From Candidatus Altimarinota bacterium (GTDB lineage Bacteria; Patescibacteriota; Gracilibacteria; UBA4473): a DNA stretch of 64,000 bases. The notes beneath the pieces were generated by a model that saw only the letters and a program-made list of their open reading frames with translations, ran no database searches and was not told the origin of the DNA. This document shows, one piece after another, positions 52,668 through 61,080 of the stretch. The stretch's first letter is position 1. The number at the start of each line of letters is the position of its first letter. The DNA lies in assembly GCA_023143095.1 (NCBI GenBank), contig JAGLIF010000003.1, positions 107,895 to 171,894 on the forward strand, in the 5' to 3' direction. The position numbers were made by a program, and so were the translations under genes.

Positions 52668-52913
52668 ATGACACGAAAATGTGAATTAACTGGCAAATCA
52701 CCTAGTGCAGGAAATAATCGTCCTTTCTCTTTGAAGGCGACTAAACGAACATTTCGACCTAATTTATTTTATAAACGAGTGTTTAATCCTCTTACTGGAA
52801 AAATAGAAAAAATGCGATTGAGTGCGAAAGCCATTCGGACCCTTAAAAAATGGTCAAGAGAAGGCTCTGAGGCTGCTGAAGCTTCTTTGGAAAAGGAAGA
52901 TAAAAAAAAGTAA
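52668..52913 (+). CDS. rpmB: Ribosomal protein bL28
   Basis: An 81-residue large-subunit protein: MTRKCELTGKSPSAGNN, then RTFRPNLFYKRV and RLSAKAIRTLKK. The start at 52668 matches bL28; the in-frame extension to 52557 does not. Only the first Cys of the zinc-binding form remains. No Shine-Dalgarno. A hairpin terminator follows, then the methyltransferase gene. Confidence 0.95.
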   Translation: MTRKCELTGKSPSAGNNRPFSLKATKRTFRPNLFYKRVFNPLTGKIEKMRLSAKAIRTLKKWSREGSEAAEASLEKEDKKK

Positions 52914-52931
52914 TCTTTTTAAGAATTTCAA

Positions 52932-52966
52932 AAAAAACGATAGTATTTTTAACCATCGTTTTTTTT
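52932..52966 (+). terminator. Terminator after rpmB
   Basis: AAAAAACGAT pairs with ATCGTTTTTT around a 13-nt loop, followed by more T residues. Confidence 0.7.
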
Positions 52967-52984
52967 ATTTATTGAATTTTAAAA

Positions 52985-53452
52985 ATGAGTGAAATCGTGG
53001 TTATTCTCGAAAACATCCGTTCTCTACACAATGTTGGATCAATTTTTCGTACGGCTGATAGTGCAGGAATCAAAAAATTGTATCTTTGTGGATATACAGG
53101 CTCTCCACCAGATAGACGAATCGAAAAAGTATCTTTAGGGGCTGAAGATTCTATCAAATGGGAGAGTGTAAAAAATCCTGTTCTTTGTGCTGAAACCCTA
53201 AAAAAAGAAGGGTTTTCTCTTCTCTCTCTCGAACAAACTTCCCATTCTCAAAATATTTTTAAAACGACTATCCACAGTGAAAAACTAGCCCTTATCTTAG
53301 GAAATGAAGTTGAAGGCGTCTCCAAAGAACTTTTAAATCTGTCTGATCTCCATCTAGAAATACCCATGCATGGAAAAAAAGGATCTCTCAATGTTTCTGT
53401 TGCAGCTGGAATTGCATTTTATCAAATCTCCGAGAAATTAAAAAATAAATAA
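52985..53452 (+). CDS. SpoU/TrmH-family RNA methyltransferase
   Basis: A 155-residue SPOUT-fold 2'-O-ribose methyltransferase. Motif 1 is ENIRSLHNVGSIFRTADSAG, motif 2 is LILGNEVEGVS and motif 3 is IPMHGKKGSLNVSVAAGI, which form the knotted SAM site. It lacks the N-terminal substrate-binding extension, so it resembles TrmL-like short forms; the RNA target is unknown. Confidence 0.93.
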   Translation: MSEIVVILENIRSLHNVGSIFRTADSAGIKKLYLCGYTGSPPDRRIEKVSLGAEDSIKWESVKNPVLCAETLKKEGFSLLSLEQTSHSQNIFKTTIHSEKLALILGNEVEGVSKELLNLSDLHLEIPMHGKKGSLNVSVAAGIAFYQISEKLKNK

Positions 53453-53537
53453 CTCCTTTCTTAACTACTCAAACTAGATAAAAATTGACATCACAAGCCT
53501 AAACATTAAGCTCAATTTCGCACTTTTTAACAATCTC

Positions 53538-53622
53538 GGGCCGATTGCGGAGCGGTCAAACGCAGCAGACTGTAAATCTGCCGGCTTAGCCTTCGGAGGT
53601 TCGAATCCTCCTCGTCCCACCA
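53538..53622 (+). tRNA. tRNA-Tyr (anticodon GTA)
   Basis: Long variable-arm tRNA. Acceptor GGGCCGA pairs with TCGTCCC (one C-T mismatch), the anticodon loop is CTGTAAA, the variable arm is CGGCTTAGCCTTC, the T-arm is GGAGG TTCGAAT CCTCC, the discriminator is A, and CCA is encoded. A strong terminator follows. Confidence 0.93.
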
Positions 53623-53629
53623 AAAGAAA

Positions 53630-53667
53630 AATAACCTTAGGGCTCATCCTTAAGGTTATTTTTTTAC
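53630..53667 (+). terminator. Terminator after tRNA-Tyr
   Basis: AATAACCTTA pairs perfectly with TAAGGTTATT around an 11-nt loop, followed by a run of T residues. Confidence 0.8.
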
Positions 53668-53701
53668 TCACGAATGAGAGAGAATGAGTCCATTCCTTTT
53701 T

Positions 53702-53728
53702 CACTAATGCAATACTATTGCATTAGTG
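53702..53728. repeat. 27-nt perfect palindrome at gene end
   Basis: CACTAATGCAATA and TATTGCATTAGTG flank a single C. Its core is the recurring TTGCAA-type palindrome (here ATGCAATACTATTGCAT), extended by five more pairs on each side. It spans the stop codon of the 53715 gene. Confidence 0.8.
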
Positions 53729-54533
53729 CTTCTTTCCTCTTAATTCGGCCAACTCTTCTCAAAATCCCAGCCCCATTTTTCAATTGATTTTCTTGAAATT
53801 GTCGCATATTTTTTCGTAATTCCTTTTGACGCCCTCTAAAAGGAAAAATTTCTTGTACTTCAAATATTCGAGCTTCCCTATCAATGAGTTTTCCTCGAAT
53901 ACATACTTTTTGTCCCTCTTTAAATTCAACATTTTGGGGCATTTTTGTTTTCTTAGAAAGCTTCAATTGCCACTCTTCTCCACGAAAGCCCAAAAGCATC
54001 CAATTCTCTAAGTCAGAAATCTCTAAAATTTTTCCTCCCAAAAAACCTTCCTCAGGAACTCTCCATATTTTTTCTTTCTTTTGATTTACATTTTCAAAAA
54101 AATTAACCCGCCTTTCTAATTGTTTCTCCATGACTTCGGTAAGAGTTGTCTGAGAAAGACTGACACCCAAAATCAACTGAAGTAAAAATCCTCCACCAAA
54201 AACGAACAGAGTTGATCTTCTGTACCCACCTTTTGTTTTTTCAATAAAAAGTCCTGTAAAAAAAACGAGCCCTAACGAAAATAACACCCAAAAGATTGGA
54301 ACTCCCACAAAAACAAGTTTTGGAATCATCCGTGGCGCTTCCCAAATTAATGAAATAATTTCTAGATTCATGATAAAATAAAACACCAATGCCGTGGCAA
54401 AAATACTAAAAATAAAAAACAGACCCGCTAATATCCAAATGCCTGCGTTTTTTAAAACAAAATAAAGCTTAGAGATAGGATGAACATCCTCTGTTTTTAA
54501 TTTTTTCAACAGCCGATTTTTTAAATTAGACAT
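53715..54533 (-). CDS. Membrane protein paired with ECF sigma factor
   Basis: A 272-residue protein with four transmembrane helices (about 30-55, 75-98, 105-125 and 130-150), then a soluble C-terminal domain with a small beta-barrel look (VEFKEGQKVCIRGKLIDREARIFEVQEI) and a basic tail. It starts 3 nt after the sigma factor stop (ATG 54533; TTG 54536 is possible), so it is coupled to it and is the natural candidate for an anti-sigma or sensor partner. No known anti-sigma motif such as HxxxCxxC is visible. Confidence 0.7.
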   Translation of the reverse strand: MSNLKNRLLKKLKTEDVHPISKLYFVLKNAGIWILAGLFFIFSIFATALVFYFIMNLEIISLIWEAPRMIPKLVFVGVPIFWVLFSLGLVFFTGLFIEKTKGGYRRSTLFVFGGGFLLQLILGVSLSQTTLTEVMEKQLERRVNFFENVNQKKEKIWRVPEEGFLGGKILEISDLENWMLLGFRGEEWQLKLSKKTKMPQNVEFKEGQKVCIRGKLIDREARIFEVQEIFPFRGRQKELRKNMRQFQENQLKNGAGILRRVGRIKRKEALMQ

Positions 54534-54536
54534 CAA

Positions 54537-55112
54537 TTAGAAATCAGAAATATTAAATTTTTGTAAAAAAAGTTTTTTGAATTTTTGTTTTCCTCGAGCA
54601 AGAAGTGTCGCAACTGTGTTCTCTTTTTTTTGTAAAATATCTGATATTTCTTTGTAGCTTTTTTCTTCTAAAAATAATAGAATAAGCACTTCCCGATACT
54701 TCTCTGGAACTTTTTGCAATACTATTGCAATAGCTTTTCTTCTTTGTTTTTTGTCGAATTTTTTTTCAATATCTTGCGTTTCATCTTTGAGTTGATTCCA
54801 AAACAAATCATATACATCTTCCGAAAATATTTGCAATTTCCCTTGTGATTTTTTCTTTCGAAAAAAATCATACGCCGTATTTCTAGTAATTCGATATATC
54901 CAAGAAGAGAAAGAGAGCCCATCATCAAAATCATTTAGATTTTTGTAAGATTTCCAGAAAACTTCCTGTAAAAGATCTTCTTGATCTTCCGTTTCCATTA
55001 CTCCCAAGCGAAATAAATATCTTTTAAGTTTTCCTTCATATAAATCAATAATCTGACCAAAAGCGTCTGAATTTTCTCGTGCTCTTTGAATAATTTCTCT
55101 TTCTGTTAGCAT
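54537..55112 (-). CDS. ECF-type RNA polymerase sigma factor
   Basis: A 191-residue sigma70-family factor. Sigma region 2 spans about 18-85 (QEDLLQEVFWKSYKNL, SFSSWIYRITRNTAYDFFR) and region 4 about 130-185 (VPEKYREVLILLFLEEKSYKEISDILQKKENTVATLLARGKQK). ATG 55112 is preferred over TTG 55121. It forms a two-gene unit with a membrane protein, suggesting envelope-stress control. A TTTCCGT/ACGGAAA inverted repeat lies upstream (55140-55164), overlapping a TATAAA box. A perfect TTGCAATACTATTGCAA palindrome is inside the gene at 54714-54730. Confidence 0.9.
   Translation of the reverse strand: MLTEREIIQRARENSDAFGQIIDLYEGKLKRYLFRLGVMETEDQEDLLQEVFWKSYKNLNDFDDGLSFSSWIYRITRNTAYDFFRKKKSQGKLQIFSEDVYDLFWNQLKDETQDIEKKFDKKQRRKAIAIVLQKVPEKYREVLILLFLEEKSYKEISDILQKKENTVATLLARGKQKFKKLFLQKFNISDF
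54714..54730. repeat. 17-bp TTGCAA palindrome in sigma factor gene
   Basis: TTGCAATACTATTGCAA, the reverse complement of the 36.6 and 40.5 kb copies. Confidence 0.75.
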
Positions 55113-55139
55113 ACCTAGCAAATTTATTGATCATTTTTC

Positions 55140-55164
55140 TTTCCGTCAAAAGTTTATACGGAAA
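55140..55164. promoter_or_regulatory. Inverted repeat upstream of sigma factor
   Basis: TTTCCGT and ACGGAAA are 11 nt apart, with TATAAA (minus strand) between them, in the position of a promoter/operator for the sigma gene. Confidence 0.4.
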
Positions 55165-55198
55165 AAACAAAAAAAACTTTCAAAAAAAACTTTACGAT

Positions 55199-55227
55199 TT
55201 GACAGCCTCTCAAAAACCATGTATTTA
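55199..55227 (+). promoter_or_regulatory. Promoter upstream of the 55377 gene
   Basis: TTGACA, 17 bp, TATTTA. It would give a leader of about 145 nt to the ATG at 55377. The leader contains the short hairpin GGGC-TTTT-GCCC close to the Shine-Dalgarno. Confidence 0.5.
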
Positions 55228-55376
55228 TCTTTTCGTCTTTTTAGCAGATATTTCTAAAAATATCCTGCAAAAAGCGCTCTTTTACAACTTTTTTCTTCTT
55301 GTTTGGTGGTGGCGATAAGTTTTTTTATTTTTATAAAAGGGCTTTTGCCCACTAACAAACAATAGGAGGTGGTATT

Positions 55377-55937
55377 ATGAAAAAACTGGTTATTTTTATC
55401 GTTTTTCTGGCAGGGATTTGTTTTTTTGCACAAGATTGCCCATGCTTCTCCCTGTTCTGTGCTTTTATAACAGGGAAAAGTATTTTTGAGCTCCTGAGAG
55501 CAAAGCAAAGTTTGCCAATCCGCTCTTTTGGTCTATTTTATATCTTTACTGGTGTATCATGCATCCTCTGGATATGGAGCCGAATCGAAGGAGTCTTCCT
55601 AATACAGGCACTTTTCGCCTGTGTGTTGGGGGCAAACTTATGTAAAGGGGAAGGTCTGAGCTTTCAAAAGCCAAAAACAACCATCCTAAAAATAATTGGA
55701 GGAATAATCTTCTCAGTTGTTTTTTTGATAGGAGTTATTTTTTTAGCTTCTTCCGAAAAACAACTCACTATGGAGACGATCTTAATGATTGTCTCCATAG
55801 GGAGTTTCTTCTCGCTTCTTACGCAGACGGGAGCGAGCGCAGAAGTCTTTTTTGTAAAAAAAGGGTTCTGCCTAAGCGGACTGTTCTTCTCTGCCATACT
55901 TTTGGCAGGGAACCTGTATTTCCTCTATGGATTTTGA
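55377..55937 (+). CDS. Multi-pass membrane protein with strong Shine-Dalgarno
   Basis: A 186-residue protein of unknown family with about five transmembrane helices (near 3-28, 48-65, 70-90, 105-128 and 160-183) and several Cys near the N-terminus (CPCFSLFC). It is the only gene in the window with a clear Shine-Dalgarno (AGGAGGTGG, 5 nt before the ATG), has more GC-rich codons than its neighbours, carries a strong hairpin inside the frame (55768-55800) and ends in a classic terminator. These signs suggest recent transfer. Its function cannot be told. Confidence 0.75.
   Translation: MKKLVIFIVFLAGICFFAQDCPCFSLFCAFITGKSIFELLRAKQSLPIRSFGLFYIFTGVSCILWIWSRIEGVFLIQALFACVLGANLCKGEGLSFQKPKTTILKIIGGIIFSVVFLIGVIFLASSEKQLTMETILMIVSIGSFFSLLTQTGASAEVFFVKKGFCLSGLFFSAILLAGNLYFLYGF
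55768..55800. repeat. Intragenic inverted repeat
   Basis: CTATGGAGACGATC and GATTGTCTCCATAG form a 14-bp stem (one G-U pair in RNA) with loop TTAAT, inside the coding region of the 55377 gene. Confidence 0.75.
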
Positions 55938-55959
55938 AGGAAGGTTGTTTTAGAAAATG

Positions 55960-55985
55960 GCGACCCCTCATGGGGTCGCTTTTTC
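55960..55985 (+). terminator. Terminator after the 55377 gene
   Basis: GCGACCCC and GGGGTCGC around TCAT, followed by five T residues. The most GC-rich hairpin in the window. Confidence 0.9.
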
Positions 55986-55993
55986 CTTTAAAG

Positions 55994-58900
55994 TTATTGA
56001 AAACTTATCACACATTTAATCTTTTCCCACAGTGATTCTAAAAATAAAATCAAACAAGGAACAAGAAGCAAAGTTAAAATTGTCGAAAGAGTCATTCCAT
56101 AAATAATCGCAAACCCAAGCCCCCTCCAAATAGGGTCTGAAAGGGCAAGAGGCAATAAACCCAAAATTGTCGTGATTGATGTAATCAAAATTGGTTGCAT
56201 CCTAGTTTTTCCCGCTTCAATAAGTGCTTCTATTTTTTCTTTCCCTAGTTTTGTATTATGATTTATCCGATCAATAAGCACGATGGCATCGTTCACAATA
56301 ATCCCTGCCAAAGCAACTATCCCAATCATTGCTGGAAAAGAAATCGGCGTTCCCGATATCCAAAACCCTAAGAAAACACCTGTAAGAGAAAAAGGTAAAA
56401 GCATTACAATCACAAAGCTTTGCAAAAACGAATTAAATTGTAACACTAGGATAATAAGAATGAGAAACACTCCCAAAAACATCGATTGCGCCATTTCTCT
56501 CGCCAACCTTTCTTGATCCTCATTTTCCCCTCCAATCAAAATCTGTTCTTCGGGAAGCTTTTCTATTTCACTTATCGCTTTTTTAATTTGAGGCAAAAAC
56601 TCTCCAACAGTTGCTTTCCCATCAATGTTTGCTTCCACCGTAATAAGCCTTTTCCCGTTTCGATGTCGAATCACAGAGAGCTCAGAAGAAATTGTATATT
56701 CGGCAATGTCCGATAGTTTTATAAAAGTCCCTATCCGTGTTTTAATTGGAATTTGTGATAATATTTCTAGACTTTTTGGATCTGTCCAAATCTTTTGTCC
56801 AGAAAAATCAAATCTTGCTTCCACATCAATTTCTTCATTGTTTTCTGCAATTTCCAATATTTTTACACCCTCCACCGATGCCCGCAGTGTTTGAAATATC
56901 TGTGTCGGAGAAAGTCCAAATTTCTCGAGTTTCTGTCTATCAAATTTATAAGACAACTGTGGCAATCTTTCCCCTCTAGTATCTAAAATATTTTTTAATC
57001 TAATCCCTCCTTCTAGCTCCATTCCTGAAAATTTTTCTTTAAGCTCTCCTGTGATTTTTTCAAGGTGTTTTAAATCTTCTCCCATTAGTCGCACTTCTAT
57101 CTGAGCACTCCCTCCAGGAGGTCCTGCTGATTTTTCTGAAATTTTTATCTCAACAAAACTTGGAAGTCTCGCCTCTAACTGCGTTTTTATTTCTTTTGAA
57201 ATTTTAAAAGACTCTGTTTTTCGACTGTTTTTATCAATAAGGTTTATCGTTATACCCAAGATATTAGATTCGGGTGTACTGCTTCCTCCGTTCCGTTGTG
57301 TTTGTGGGTCAAAAGGAGAAAACTGTCCTACTGAAAAAGAATAGTTCTTAATCCAGGCTTCTCCATTACTATTAGACACAAAATGTGGCAATAAAATAGC
57401 TTCCACTTCCTCCATTAATTTTCGTGTTTCTGAGATTTTACTCCCTTCCGGAAGTTCTAAAGAAATTGTAAAATAGTTTTCATCCGATGTCGGAAACATT
57501 TCTATAAAAATCTGTTTAAGTGGAAAAAGAGAAGCTGAAAAAATAAAAATTACCGTAGAAACAAATAGTACAAATCCTACTTTGTTTTTAGGCGATTTTT
57601 GTTTTGAATTTTTTTGTTTTTTCAAAATCAAAAGCATTTTTTTTTCATACCAAGACTTCCATTTCGGTAAAAATTGTGGTGTTGGAATTTCTTTTGGGTT
57701 ACATTTTTCAAAAAATTTCTCAGCAAAAACTGGAAGTAAACAAAGAGAAACAAAGAGAGAAGATAAGAGCACTATAATAACAGTCTTAGGGATGGTCGAA
57801 ATATAGTCTCCAGAAACCCCTGAAATCAAAAAGCTCATTGGTAAAAAGGCACAAATAGTTGTAAAAGTTCCAGTAATGATAGGCCAACGAAATGTTTTTA
57901 TAGCCTTTTTTGCTGCTTGAAATGGTGTTTTTTTCTTCTCAAAAATATTATCCGAAATCCCTTCTGTCATAATAATCGCATTGTCCACCAAAAGTCCTAT
58001 CGCCAAAACAAGAGCAAAGAGCGAAAGAAAGTTGAAAGAATCACCCATCGCAAAAAGAGTGCCAATAGCAATTAATATGGTGAGCGGAATCGCAAAAAAA
58101 GATAGAACCGATGCTCTCCATCCTAACGCGAAAAAAAGGATGATTCCAATTAATATTAATGTCTGTCCTCCCGTGGAGAGAAGTCTATTCAGACTTTCTG
58201 AAATATCCTCCGAACCATCAAAAATAATTGATATTTTTAAGTCTTTTGGCAAAAGGTTCTGTTGTTTTTGTTGTTCTATTGTTACAAGAATATCTTCAAT
58301 AATCCTAAAGATATTTGTCCTTTGTACCGTCTTTATAACATTAATGGAAACTGATCGTTGTGCCAAAACTCCTTCTGAAAAAAAATTTTCAACCTCCATT
58401 TCATCAAATTCTCTGCGAATCTCTGATATCTCTCTTAAAAATACCTGTTGTCCGTCTTTTTCAAGAATCGGAAAATTTAAAAGTTCTGATACTTCTTTAA
58501 ATTCAGCTTTTATTCTTAAATCGAATTTTTCTCCAACAATAAATACTTTCCCCATAGGAATATTCCTATGATGTAATTGTATTTTTTGTACTATTTCTTC
58601 AAGAGAAACTCCTAGCTTTTCTAGTTTTTTAGGATCAATAAAAATATGTATTTTCTCTTCTGGAACACCCGAAATTCTTGCTTCTTTTACTCCGGAAATC
58701 CCTTCTATTTCTGATTGCAGGAATTCAGCTACATTTTTCAACTGTGAAAGAGAAAAGTCTCCGCTCAATGCAAGTGTCAAAATAGGAATGTCAGACATCT
58801 TAACTTCCTGTATATCTGGACTTTCTGGCACACCTTCTGGAAGTTTTTTTTCAGCATCATCAACTGCTTCTCTCAAATCCTGAAAATTTTTCGTCATATC

Positions 58901-59209
58901 TGTCCCAGACTCAAACTCAACCGCTACAATAGAAATTCCCGAAAGAGAAGTAGAGGTATATTTTTTAAGGTTTTCAATATTTTTTATCTCTTGCTCTATT
59001 TTTTCTGTTACTAATTTTTCTGTATCTTGTGGTGAAGCTCCAGGGAAAATTGTTTGTATTACTCCTGCAGGAATTTCCACATCAGGAGCATTTTCTTTTG
59101 CAATGTTTTCATAAGCAAAAAGCCCCCAAGCAAAAATCAAAATCGTCAATAAAACTGACACTCGAAATCGAGTGAGAAAAAAAGTCCAAATTTTTGAAAG
59201 AGGTTCCAT
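55994..59209 (-). CDS. RND-family efflux transporter
   Basis: A 1071-residue AcrB/MexB-like proton-driven pump with 12 transmembrane helices and two large extracytoplasmic domains. The first helix region is SVLLTILIFAWGLFAYENI, the porter domain has FPGASPQDTEKLVTEKIE, proton-relay helix 4 has LVLAIGLLVDNAIIMTEGI (with two Asp-equivalent positions partly kept) and the second half has GIVALAGIIVNDAIVLIDRIN. I chose ATG 59209 (MEPLSKIWTFF), 17 nt after the adaptor stop; an in-frame start at 59254 would overlap it. It works with the adaptor encoded just upstream. No TolC-type outer-membrane channel is nearby. Confidence 0.93.
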   Translation of the reverse strand: MEPLSKIWTFFLTRFRVSVLLTILIFAWGLFAYENIAKENAPDVEIPAGVIQTIFPGASPQDTEKLVTEKIEQEIKNIENLKKYTSTSLSGISIVAVEFESGTDMTKNFQDLREAVDDAEKKLPEGVPESPDIQEVKMSDIPILTLALSGDFSLSQLKNVAEFLQSEIEGISGVKEARISGVPEEKIHIFIDPKKLEKLGVSLEEIVQKIQLHHRNIPMGKVFIVGEKFDLRIKAEFKEVSELLNFPILEKDGQQVFLREISEIRREFDEMEVENFFSEGVLAQRSVSINVIKTVQRTNIFRIIEDILVTIEQQKQQNLLPKDLKISIIFDGSEDISESLNRLLSTGGQTLILIGIILFFALGWRASVLSFFAIPLTILIAIGTLFAMGDSFNFLSLFALVLAIGLLVDNAIIMTEGISDNIFEKKKTPFQAAKKAIKTFRWPIITGTFTTICAFLPMSFLISGVSGDYISTIPKTVIIVLLSSLFVSLCLLPVFAEKFFEKCNPKEIPTPQFLPKWKSWYEKKMLLILKKQKNSKQKSPKNKVGFVLFVSTVIFIFSASLFPLKQIFIEMFPTSDENYFTISLELPEGSKISETRKLMEEVEAILLPHFVSNSNGEAWIKNYSFSVGQFSPFDPQTQRNGGSSTPESNILGITINLIDKNSRKTESFKISKEIKTQLEARLPSFVEIKISEKSAGPPGGSAQIEVRLMGEDLKHLEKITGELKEKFSGMELEGGIRLKNILDTRGERLPQLSYKFDRQKLEKFGLSPTQIFQTLRASVEGVKILEIAENNEEIDVEARFDFSGQKIWTDPKSLEILSQIPIKTRIGTFIKLSDIAEYTISSELSVIRHRNGKRLITVEANIDGKATVGEFLPQIKKAISEIEKLPEEQILIGGENEDQERLAREMAQSMFLGVFLILIILVLQFNSFLQSFVIVMLLPFSLTGVFLGFWISGTPISFPAMIGIVALAGIIVNDAIVLIDRINHNTKLGKEKIEALIEAGKTRMQPILITSITTILGLLPLALSDPIWRGLGFAIIYGMTLSTILTLLLVPCLILFLESLWEKIKCVISFQ

Positions 59210-59225
59210 GTTTTTTGGTGTTTCC

Positions 59226-60881
59226 TTAAAATGTTTCAACAATTTCTTCGACAACCTCTACGGTTTCCCCTACAGAAATTCTGTTATAAAATCGTATCAC
59301 TTGTTCTTTCTTCTTTAAGCCATCTAAAACTTCTACAGCATCGGAAATAATTTTTCCATATGTTATTTTTCTTCGTTCGGTTTTGTTTTCGACATTTAAA
59401 ACCAACACTTCCGCTCCATCTGGTTCAAAGGATATAGAAGAAAGTGGTATCAAGTTTTTTTGTGTTTGTCCAATAGGCAATAAAACTTGAACAAAACTTC
59501 CAACAAAAATCTTTTTAAGTGCTTCGTTTTTTTCTAATAACATTTCTACTCTGATTTTTTGCGTCAGTGGATTAACTCGTGAACTCAAAAATTTTTCTTT
59601 TGTTTGTACCACCACTCCTTCCTCAATCTGAACAAAAAGTGTTTCAAGTGATTGGAATATTTCTAATTCTTCTTGGCTTAAAAAAGCAACAATTTTCTTC
59701 TGTGCCGCATTGTTTGTAAGTACAAAAAGTTTTTGATTTGGTAAAATACGATCACCATCCCCTACAAGTTTTTCTGAAACAATCCCATCAAAAAGTGCCC
59801 TTATAACCAACTCTTTTTGTGAAGCCTGTGCCAAAAGATATTGGTTTTCTGCCAATCCAACTTGAGATTCAAGATTTGCACGAGCCAACTCAAGATTTGA
59901 TTGGGCGCTTTTTACTTGGTTTTGTACAGTCAATAAGGTTGAGTTACTCCGCTGTCTAGTTGTTTTTGCCGATAAAACTAATGTTTCAAGTAAAGAAATT
60001 ATTCCCTCTGTTTTCCCTAAATAGATTTCACTTTGTGTTTGAATAACAGCTCTATCTGTCTCCTTAAACCGAGAAGACAAGATGGTATCTCGAACAAGAT
60101 CGTCAAACCAAAAAAGTGCCCTTTGTAATTCTTTTGCAAAATCCACTCTCTCTTGAGCTTGATCCAATACTTTTTGTTCTGAATCATCTTCCCAGTCAAT
60201 TTCTCTCAATATTTCATTATCCCTCGCAAGCTTCTCTACTAAATTTTTAGTACTATTTTTTTTCACAAAATTTTTAGCTCCAATTTCAGCTCGTCCTTTG
60301 TATTGTTCGTATCGAAACTTCTTGGAAGCTCCTAATATTCGATCTACAAAATTCAGAGCATTTGAACTATTTATTTCTGCATTTTTTGTCGCACTTTGTA
60401 AGTTTTGAAATATTTGATTTTGACTTTGCTCCTCTGTGGTCTTGGTTTGCTTCAATGCTTGCTGTGCATTTTGTAATGAAATTTCAGCTAAAAAAACTGC
60501 ATTCTCCGCAGACCCCTTTGTAGTCTCAAGCGTTCTGCGAGCGTTATCATAATTTATTTGCGTCACATTATTTTCTGGTTTGAAGATGGCAAGCGTTGTT
60601 CCTTTTTTTACAAAATCACCAATCTGCACCATTACTTGTTCAATAGTTCCCGAAAGCTGTGCTAAAATAGCTACCTCCTGTTCTGATTCCACTGTGGCTA
60701 AAATTTCTCTGTTTTTTTGCGGTACCCAATCTCCAAAATTTATCCTCTCTACTTTTTTGGCAATTATTGCTAACGCTTCTTCCTCTTCTCTTTCCGTAAA
60801 GTTAATATTTTTAATTAAAAAAAGACCTCCCAACAAGAGGCAAAGTATCAACATTATTTTTATTTTTTGTCGGAATGTCAT
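59226..60881 (-). CDS. RND efflux membrane fusion protein
   Basis: A 551-residue periplasmic adaptor for the following RND pump. It has an N-terminal membrane helix (about 8-25), the first lipoyl half (AQLSGTIEQVMVQIGDFVKKG, about 73-93), a very long helical hairpin (about 105-355), the second lipoyl half (IRALFDGIVSEKLVGDGDRI), and a beta-barrel and C-terminal domain (GSFVQVLLPIG). The hairpin is about twice the usual AcrA length, as also seen in the HlyD-like adaptor at 11.3 kb. Its promoter is an extended -10 at 60924. Confidence 0.9.
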   Translation of the reverse strand: MTFRQKIKIMLILCLLLGGLFLIKNINFTEREEEEALAIIAKKVERINFGDWVPQKNREILATVESEQEVAILAQLSGTIEQVMVQIGDFVKKGTTLAIFKPENNVTQINYDNARRTLETTKGSAENAVFLAEISLQNAQQALKQTKTTEEQSQNQIFQNLQSATKNAEINSSNALNFVDRILGASKKFRYEQYKGRAEIGAKNFVKKNSTKNLVEKLARDNEILREIDWEDDSEQKVLDQAQERVDFAKELQRALFWFDDLVRDTILSSRFKETDRAVIQTQSEIYLGKTEGIISLLETLVLSAKTTRQRSNSTLLTVQNQVKSAQSNLELARANLESQVGLAENQYLLAQASQKELVIRALFDGIVSEKLVGDGDRILPNQKLFVLTNNAAQKKIVAFLSQEELEIFQSLETLFVQIEEGVVVQTKEKFLSSRVNPLTQKIRVEMLLEKNEALKKIFVGSFVQVLLPIGQTQKNLIPLSSISFEPDGAEVLVLNVENKTERRKITYGKIISDAVEVLDGLKKKEQVIRFYNRISVGETVEVVEEIVETF

Positions 60882-60923
60882 TTTTGTTTTTTTTTAATGT
60901 TTCCTTACTCCCCACATCCTTTA

Positions 60924-60929
60924 ATTGTA
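60924..60929 (-). promoter_or_regulatory. Extended -10 for the RND operon
   Basis: On the minus strand ATGGTACAAT, matching the ATGGTATAAT boxes at 2.8 and 29.0 kb. Leader about 36 nt. Confidence 0.5.
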
Positions 60930-61080
60930 CCATATTTATAAGGATTTTACAAGAAATCTATTCAATATATAGTTTCTAAAATAGAAGCGAACAGAAATTA
61001 AGAGTAAGCTGAAAAAGCAAACTCAACCAATACAGTCGTAAGTTTTTTATAAAACGGCAAATACTAGCAGACCTTGTTTA

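Noticed and set aside
53474..53704. Minus-strand ORF coding GRGGFEPPKAKPADLQSAAF
   Set aside because: This is the well-known spurious ORF antisense to a tRNA gene; here it is the complement of tRNA-Tyr.
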